Positions 37,727 through 42,357 of a DNA stretch of 42,357 nt are shown piece after piece (the stretch's first letter is position 1; each line of letters opens with the position of its first letter). Source of the DNA: a virus; IMG/VR virus record IMGVR_UViG_3300023171_000022, positions 1 to 42,357 of that record; one strand, 5' to 3'. A model generated the notes under the pieces. It saw only the letters and a list, made by a program, of their open reading frames with translations, was not told where the DNA came from and ran no database searches. The position numbers were made by a program, and so were the translations under genes.

Positions 37727-39307
37727 TTACTTCGAGCGGCGTTTCGACTTCGGTTTTTGATCGTCGTCATCTTCATCGTCGTCATCGGGCGATGGCGGTT
37801 CTTCATCCTCTTCCTCATCTTTGTCGGCGTTCTTTTTCGTGGCCACGATGTCGCCGATGACCAGCTTCAGATCGTCCATCTGCTTCTTCTCTTCCGCCAG
37901 TTGCCGCAGTTCGGTGAGCCAGTGCAGCCCCTCCTTGGCATAGAATTTTTGCAGGCTCATGAGGCGGGATTTCACCAGCTCCATATCAAGCTTTCCCTCG
38001 CGTCCGCGATCGGCTGTCAGACTGCCCTGCGGCAGCATGGCCGGGTTCCACCACTTCGGATCGCGCGGCATCCGCAGGCGGCCGGCTTTCATTTCCTTGG
38101 CGATGGCATAGCACCAATACCTCCGGCAGAAATTTTCCTGCCGCAGCAGGCGCTGGCCGATCCAGCGCTGCAGCTTGGAGTTCAGCAGCCGGTTGTTCGC
38201 ACCTCGCAGGCTGGCGATGTCCCACATCAGCTCCGGCGGCAGGCCGATGCTCCAGGCGGTATCCCGCACCAGGTGTCCCAGCAGCGCGATCTGATTGGGA
38301 TGCGGAGCGGCATCGATCAGCGCCTTGAGCGAGACGCCGGCCGGCAGTTGCGGAATGTTTCCGCCGGTCATGATCTCTTCGTAATTGAAATTTTCAGTGG
38401 TCGGCGCGCCATTGGCATCGATGCCACCGCGTTGGCCTTTTTTGACCTGGGCAATGACCGAGTTTGTGACATTCCCGCCATAGCTTGCCGAACCGGCCGC
38501 CGTTTCCATGGTCAGCGGAATCTGATTCCGCACCTTGATCCCGTATTTGATATCGCGGACGATCTCGCCCATGTCCTGCAGGTTATTGATCGCCGCACTC
38601 AGGATCGAAACCGGCCGGACGTGGCCCACCTTTTTGAAATGGGCGTAATACAGAGCGTTCGCAGCCAGGATCGTTCGGCTTTTGGTCCGGTCATCCGGAT
38701 CGATCAGATTGTAAGCCTCATGCCGCCCGAACCCATTGATCCGCACGCCGTCCCGCCACCGCTGGCCCTCCAGGTCCCCGTTCGGCTGTAAAATCTGGTG
38801 CGCTTCATAAATCGCAAGCCGCGCCGCCCCCGATGCCGTCTCCGTCAGCACCGGCAACACGTCCCCATCGCGAAAAGCGGCGATATTGAGCTGCAGCTGG
38901 CCTTCGTAGAATCCAAATTTTCCGGAAGCATCGAAAACCTCCGGAATTTCCTGCATATCGAAGGCCTCGTTTGCCAGGTCGTTCCACTCGGTATCCAGGC
39001 TGTTCGCCATCGGGTAGAGGTAGCCGATCAGATCCGCGGAGCCGCTCAGCAGGTGGCCTGCGAATCCAATGTTTTCGGTGATCGCCCGCGTCTTGCGCAT
39101 CATCTCGATGCGCGTGTAGCTGGTGATCTCCCGCGAGGTGTTCAGCTCCGGCCAAATGATCGCGCCGCGCATCGTCGAGTGCGTCACCGCATCATAACCC
39201 GTGCCACCCCCACCATAGGAACCGCCGTGGGATGAAGGTCCCACGACCGGCGACGCGCTTTCTGCCTGACCGCGATTTCCGCGCCTGCCTCTACGATTTT
39301 TCGACAT
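37727..39307 (-). CDS. Portal protein (lambda gpB family)
   Basis: A 526-residue protein. It has a basic, Gly-rich start, TRIEMMRKTRAITENIGFAGHLLSGSADLIG, and a WRDGVRINGFGRHEAYNLIDPDDR region like the lambda portal (GV..D..GRP..Y.). HLVRDTAWSIGLPPELMWDI and FCRRYWCYAI follow. The C-terminus is highly acidic (DDDDEDDDDQ) and ends in basic residues. Portals form the dodecameric ring through which DNA is packaged. It is 3 bases from the gpW-like gene, and the order terL-gpW-portal-protease is lambda's. Confidence 0.85.
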   Translation of the reverse strand: MSKNRRGRRGNRGQAESASPVVGPSSHGGSYGGGGTGYDAVTHSTMRGAIIWPELNTSREITSYTRIEMMRKTRAITENIGFAGHLLSGSADLIGYLYPMANSLDTEWNDLANEAFDMQEIPEVFDASGKFGFYEGQLQLNIAAFRDGDVLPVLTETASGAARLAIYEAHQILQPNGDLEGQRWRDGVRINGFGRHEAYNLIDPDDRTKSRTILAANALYYAHFKKVGHVRPVSILSAAINNLQDMGEIVRDIKYGIKVRNQIPLTMETAAGSASYGGNVTNSVIAQVKKGQRGGIDANGAPTTENFNYEEIMTGGNIPQLPAGVSLKALIDAAPHPNQIALLGHLVRDTAWSIGLPPELMWDIASLRGANNRLLNSKLQRWIGQRLLRQENFCRRYWCYAIAKEMKAGRLRMPRDPKWWNPAMLPQGSLTADRGREGKLDMELVKSRLMSLQKFYAKEGLHWLTELRQLAEEKKQMDDLKLVIGDIVATKKNADKDEEEDEEPPSPDDDDEDDDDQKPKSKRRSK

Positions 39308-39310
39308 AAA

Positions 39311-39580
39311 TTAGGTGGAAAATGGGCGACCGGAGAGATCCATGAAGCTGCTGCGCGCTGCGCTGGGGGAATCGCCATCCACTGCCGCCTGCAGGTGCTC
39401 CAGAACATAAGCAGGAGGGGCCTGCATCGGCTGGCCGCTGGCTCCACCGCCCTCGAAAGTGACCTGGGTGACGGTCACGCCGCTCATCACCTCCTCAACC
39501 GCCAGATTCCGCTTTGCAATGAGCTGCTCGATCGTGTGGCTTTCGCGAAATGCCTTAACTACTGACCAGTTGACCGCCAT
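39311..39580 (-). CDS. Head-tail joining protein (gpW-like)
   Basis: An 89-residue protein between terminase and portal genes, the position of lambda W. It starts with a helical MAVNWSVVKAFRESHTIEQLIAKRNLAVEEVMSG, then VTVTQVTFEGGGASGQ, as in gpW-type proteins (VTFEGGG...). It would close the connector after packaging. A TTTTGACA element lies 14 nt before the ATG. Confidence 0.7.
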   Translation of the reverse strand: MAVNWSVVKAFRESHTIEQLIAKRNLAVEEVMSGVTVTQVTFEGGGASGQPMQAPPAYVLEHLQAAVDGDSPSAARSSFMDLSGRPFST

Positions 39581-39594
39581 TGAGTCGCGGGCGG

Positions 39595-39602
39595 TGTCAA
39601 AA
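39595..39602 (-). promoter_or_regulatory. TTTTGACA late-gene element (gpW gene)
   Basis: TTTTGACA on the minus strand, 14 nt before the ATG at 39580. It follows the TAG of the large terminase by one base, so here the element is clearly not part of a coding sequence or stop codon. Confidence 0.6.
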
Positions 39603-39603
39603 C

Positions 39604-41517
39604 CTATGCGGCTACTTCTGCAGCGGCCGCAGCGGCTTCCTCATCGGCCAGCCTGATCAGTTCCGGACCGAGCCACGCCCACAGGATCTTCCCCATTTTA
39701 GCAGTATCCCCCCAGTCGTTCCCCTTTTGCTTCGTCCACTCGAAGCGGCCGGTTTTGGTCCGCACCAATTTTTCCCGCATGAATTCCTGAAGAAATTCGG
39801 GCTCCACGTTGGCAGGAAACCAAAGCCTCGAATGACCATAGGCCTCGGCTTTTTTCGCGTCAAAATTCGCGATGCTGCGGATGTAGAGCTCCCGCTTGAA
39901 AACATTGTCATCGTAAGTGACCACGGGGATGGTTGGCGAATTGGGATCGTCTTTGAACACCCGGTAATCTTTCAGCGAGACCATCGATCCGACGGAGCCG
40001 GGCGCTCCCCGGCTGCTGAAACAGGCTGGAAAACCACCCGAGCGCGCCTTGACGTGCTGCCGCACCTCGAAGGTCCGGTGGCCGCCCTCATCGATCATCA
40101 CCACCGAAATGGGTAGCGGGCCAGCCGCCGTCATCACCTCACGGTTGCCGATTTCGTCAAGATCGGACAGTTCCAGGCTCGATCCCCAGTCGATGAAATA
40201 CTGATCCCCTTTGCGATCGAACACCTGGATGCTCCACTTGCTGTTTTCGTCCTGCGTATCACCGATCAGCGCGGCCATCAGGCCTTTGACGGAGATCGGT
40301 GTGCCGGGATCGAAAACCTCCCCTTCCATCCGCAGTTCGCCGAGGCCGCGGTTCTCATCTTGCTGCTGCCGCCGGTAGGCCCCGCGGAGGGAAAGCAGCT
40401 TATCCTCGGTCACCTCGCCGATCGTCTCCTGATCGGGCTCGCCCATGTTGTTCTGGTTGAAATCCCGCAGCTTCATCGGGTCCTGCTGCGCCGCGATGAA
40501 CTTTTTCGCCAACTGGCCGAATGATACGTTCTGATTTTGCGAGTAGAGATCGGAGTAATGGGCGCTGAGCTTTCCAGGTTCCCACGCCGGCTCACTGACA
40601 TCAACGCCATCACGCGAGACAATGCGGAAATTCGTCGGCCTCCACGTTCCCAGCTTCATCATCCCGCGTTTGTGATGGTCGAAAATCTCACCCTTGCAGG
40701 CCTCGCACTCGTAATACGTTTCCCTCAGCACCCGGTTCAGATCCCAGTGATTCCCGATCAGATCCTTGCAGTGGGCGAAGCGCATTTGCTTCCACACCAG
40801 GTGCTGCAGGTGGCCGCATTCAGGGTGCGGGCACGGCACGTGATACTTGTGCCGGCTGCCGGTCAGATACTCCCGGTGGATCTGACCGTGAACGAACGTG
40901 GGAGTGGAAAACGCCACCAGCCTGGAACCGGTTTGTTCCTTCAGCCGCGTCCGGAGCAGGTCGAGCGTGGTGGCCTCACCGGAAAGGGCCTTGTGCTTGT
41001 CCACCTCATCCGCCACGCCCAGCATGACGGTCACGCTCGCAAGCTTTCCGGCGGAGCCCGCGCCGGTGAGCCAGAGGTTCATCCCCGGCAGCGAATAGGA
41101 AAACGTGGCAATCCCCGTCTCGCACTCCGCGAAGAGCTTTTCAGTCGCAGGGCTATGCCGGAGAAAGGCCTGCAGCCGCTCTGAAATCTTCTTCGCCTGC
41201 GTGTCGGAATCCATCACGTAGAGGCAGTTCGCCGGCTGCCCGGCGATCATGCGCACGATGTGTCCGAGCGAATGGAAGCTGGCCGCCGATTGCCCCGATT
41301 TTTGAAGAATCAATTCGCCCCACTCGGTTGAATCAAAGAAGAGATCCAGCAACTTCGCGATCGCCGGTGAATAGTCGGGATCGTAGGGCCCGGGCTTCGA
41401 CGGATTTTCCTCCGGCTGGACAATGATGTTTTTCGCCATCCACTCGCCCAATGGCTCCCGCGATCGCGGCGAGAAAACCGAAAGGAAACAACCGAGCACC
41501 AGGGAACGCACGCTCAT
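39604..41517 (-). CDS. Terminase large subunit (GpA family)
   Basis: A 637-residue GpA-type packaging ATPase/nuclease. The N-terminus has PLGEWMAKN..., then the atypical P-loop region LQKSGQSAASFHSL (about 71-84) and a Walker B-like VADEVDK (about 168-174). Zinc-binding cysteines are at 229/234 and 271/274 (YYECEACKGEI). LRDFNQNNMGEP is seen in lambda-like terminases. The nuclease half has GDTQDENSKWSIQVF. It cuts at cos or pac and drives DNA into the portal. Its start overlaps the small terminase stop by ATGA. Confidence 0.9.
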   Translation of the reverse strand: MSVRSLVLGCFLSVFSPRSREPLGEWMAKNIIVQPEENPSKPGPYDPDYSPAIAKLLDLFFDSTEWGELILQKSGQSAASFHSLGHIVRMIAGQPANCLYVMDSDTQAKKISERLQAFLRHSPATEKLFAECETGIATFSYSLPGMNLWLTGAGSAGKLASVTVMLGVADEVDKHKALSGEATTLDLLRTRLKEQTGSRLVAFSTPTFVHGQIHREYLTGSRHKYHVPCPHPECGHLQHLVWKQMRFAHCKDLIGNHWDLNRVLRETYYECEACKGEIFDHHKRGMMKLGTWRPTNFRIVSRDGVDVSEPAWEPGKLSAHYSDLYSQNQNVSFGQLAKKFIAAQQDPMKLRDFNQNNMGEPDQETIGEVTEDKLLSLRGAYRRQQQDENRGLGELRMEGEVFDPGTPISVKGLMAALIGDTQDENSKWSIQVFDRKGDQYFIDWGSSLELSDLDEIGNREVMTAAGPLPISVVMIDEGGHRTFEVRQHVKARSGGFPACFSSRGAPGSVGSMVSLKDYRVFKDDPNSPTIPVVTYDDNVFKRELYIRSIANFDAKKAEAYGHSRLWFPANVEPEFLQEFMREKLVRTKTGRFEWTKQKGNDWGDTAKMGKILWAWLGPELIRLADEEAAAAAAEVAA

Positions 41518-42272
41518 GATGCCGCCAGCTCGAACTCAGCCGCAAATTTCCTCCCGCAAACCCGGCGGAAAACCTCTTCCATTTCCTGCCGCCAGGCGGC
41601 CGCCCACTCCGCATCGTTGGCCGCCGCCCGCAACCGCGGCGCGCATTTCACGCCGTGTCCGATCAGCGACGTCTGCAGGACCTTCAGCATCCCCACCGTT
41701 TCATTCCGAACCTCGCTCGTGCGTTGGAAATCCCCGCGCTGCTCCAGCACGGTGGGCATCAGACGCTCAAGCTGGCGGATTTCGGCCGAGACTTCTTTTT
41801 GTTGCCCGAAATAATTGCTGGCCCGCGAAAAATCGCTCGCGTGCAATGCCTTCATGTGGAGCTTTTCCAGCATCAACCATTTCCGCCTGTAGCTGTCCAA
41901 CTGCTGCTCAATGCCCAGCTCGTGCTCATCGATCGATGGCATTTCGAAGGGCTCCAGTTCCTTTTCAGACCTCTTGACCCCCTCTCCCGACGTGGATCCC
42001 GCCGGCTTCGTGCCGGTCAGCTTCTCGATGGCCTCCAATAACCGCGCCGGCACTTTCTTCGAATACCGCCCTTCGAACCAAGCGGCCATTTCACCAGGAC
42101 TATCCAACGGCACCGGATCGCCCGCCTCTTTCCCGTCCGCCAGCCAGTTCTTGATCTGCCGTTCGCCGTAGCCATAGCGCTCCGCCCAAGCCGGAATTCT
42201 TCCCCGCTTGGTCCGCGTCGCCTCGGACTTTCCGACATCCTCGCCGAGCAAATCAACCGCCCCGCCTGCCAT
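41514..42272 (-). CDS. Terminase small subunit candidate
   Basis: A 252-residue protein directly before the large terminase, overlapping it by 4 bases. The N-terminal part (RIPAWAERYGYGERQIKNWLADGK) is a helix-turn-helix-like DNA-binding region. A long helical middle follows (ELGIEQQLDSYRRKWLMLEKLHMKAL), and a C-terminal part likely contacts GpA. Start 42272 is preferred to 42308 because GGGGTGA precedes it, a rare good ribosome site here, and a TTTTGACA element lies 14 nt upstream. Assignment is by position and helical make-up. Confidence 0.7.
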   Translation of the reverse strand: MAGGAVDLLGEDVGKSEATRTKRGRIPAWAERYGYGERQIKNWLADGKEAGDPVPLDSPGEMAAWFEGRYSKKVPARLLEAIEKLTGTKPAGSTSGEGVKRSEKELEPFEMPSIDEHELGIEQQLDSYRRKWLMLEKLHMKALHASDFSRASNYFGQQKEVSAEIRQLERLMPTVLEQRGDFQRTSEVRNETVGMLKVLQTSLIGHGVKCAPRLRAAANDAEWAAAWRQEMEEVFRRVCGRKFAAEFELAAS

Positions 42273-42286
42273 TTCACCCCGTTCAG

Positions 42287-42294
42287 TGTCAAAA
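42287..42294 (-). promoter_or_regulatory. TTTTGACA late-gene element (small terminase gene)
   Basis: TTTTGACA on the minus strand, 14 nt before the small terminase ATG at 42272. It is preceded by direct repeats CTTTGCC, CTTTTGCC and CTTTTGAC (42287-42313 area). It is the first of the six late-gene elements in transcription order. Confidence 0.6.
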
Positions 42295-42345
42295 GGGCAA
42301 AAGGGCAAAGGGATTTTTCACCCCCCTCTCGGTTTTTACGGGTGG

Positions 42346-42357
42346 AGTTGCGGACAC
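42346..42357. repeat. Terminal 12-bp direct repeat (right copy)
   Basis: AGTTGCGGACAC, identical to bases 1-12. See the left copy for interpretation. Confidence 0.7.

Noticed and set aside
37589-38791. Long rightward ORF antisense to the portal gene
   Set aside because: Portal features on the opposite strand are unambiguous; this frame is a compositional artefact.
1-42357. CRISPR array, rRNA gene, insertion sequence or transposase
   Set aside because: No regularly spaced direct repeats with unique spacers, no rRNA-like sequence, and no transposase motifs were seen on reading.

Overview
This 42.4 kb window looks like a complete temperate, tailed phage (lambda-type siphovirus) genome, probably opened at or near its packaging end. 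The first and last 12 bases are identical, and the terminase genes begin about 85 bases from the right end. The host is probably a Verrucomicrobiota-like bacterium. This inference is weak and rests on high GC content, scarce Shine-Dalgarno sequences, and a secreted cargo protein whose N-terminal domain resembles short domains common in verrucomicrobial and planctomycetal secreted proteins. No host genes are seen.

Layout. (1) Positions 1-716: AT-rich terminal region with CGGACTAAG-type repeats, then one doubtful rightward ORF. (2) 717-13748, all leftward: early/replication operon. In transcription order it holds a small DNA-binding-like protein, an excisionase-like HTH protein, a two-helix membrane protein, several unknowns, a Gp37/Gp68-family (DUF5131) protein, an ASCH protein, ParB-like protein 1, an acyl carrier protein, a small lipoprotein, ParB-like protein 2, a sigma-region-4-like protein, small unknowns, a primase-like protein and a P-loop helicase. 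(3) 13748-13845: divergent control region with a 17-bp palindrome. (4) 13845-15852, rightward: HTH repressor candidate, AntA/AntB-type antirepressor and a secreted cargo protein (moron). (5) 15849-17320: leftward tyrosine integrase and a well-formed attP made of a tRNA 3' end flanked by paired TTTACACC repeats. (6) 17337-42272, leftward: late operon. It runs from small and large terminase, gpW-like joining protein, portal, S49 protease (frame broken), scaffold, major capsid, decoration protein, connector and tail genes, G/GT frameshift chaperone and tape measure to tail-tip proteins, and ends with a SGNH hydrolase, a DUF1353 protein, an endolysin candidate and a holin.

The most notable content lies inside the tail-tip segment. 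Two paralogous small glycosyltransferase-like genes flank an 875-residue protein that fuses glycosyltransferase, methyltransferase, glycosyltransferase and methyltransferase domains, next to a fibre/baseplate-like protein and a SGNH esterase. This looks like a phage-encoded virion or receptor glycan modification island. Other unusual points are a conserved TTTTGACA element sitting 13-14 nt before six late-gene start codons, a lambda-identical GGGAAAG slippery site, a phage acyl carrier protein, two ParB-like proteins without ParA, and strong intrinsic terminators placed directly after the capsid and tail-tube regions.

All functions were assigned by reading the translated sequence; no database search was possible. 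Structural gene names rest partly on the standard lambda-like gene order.
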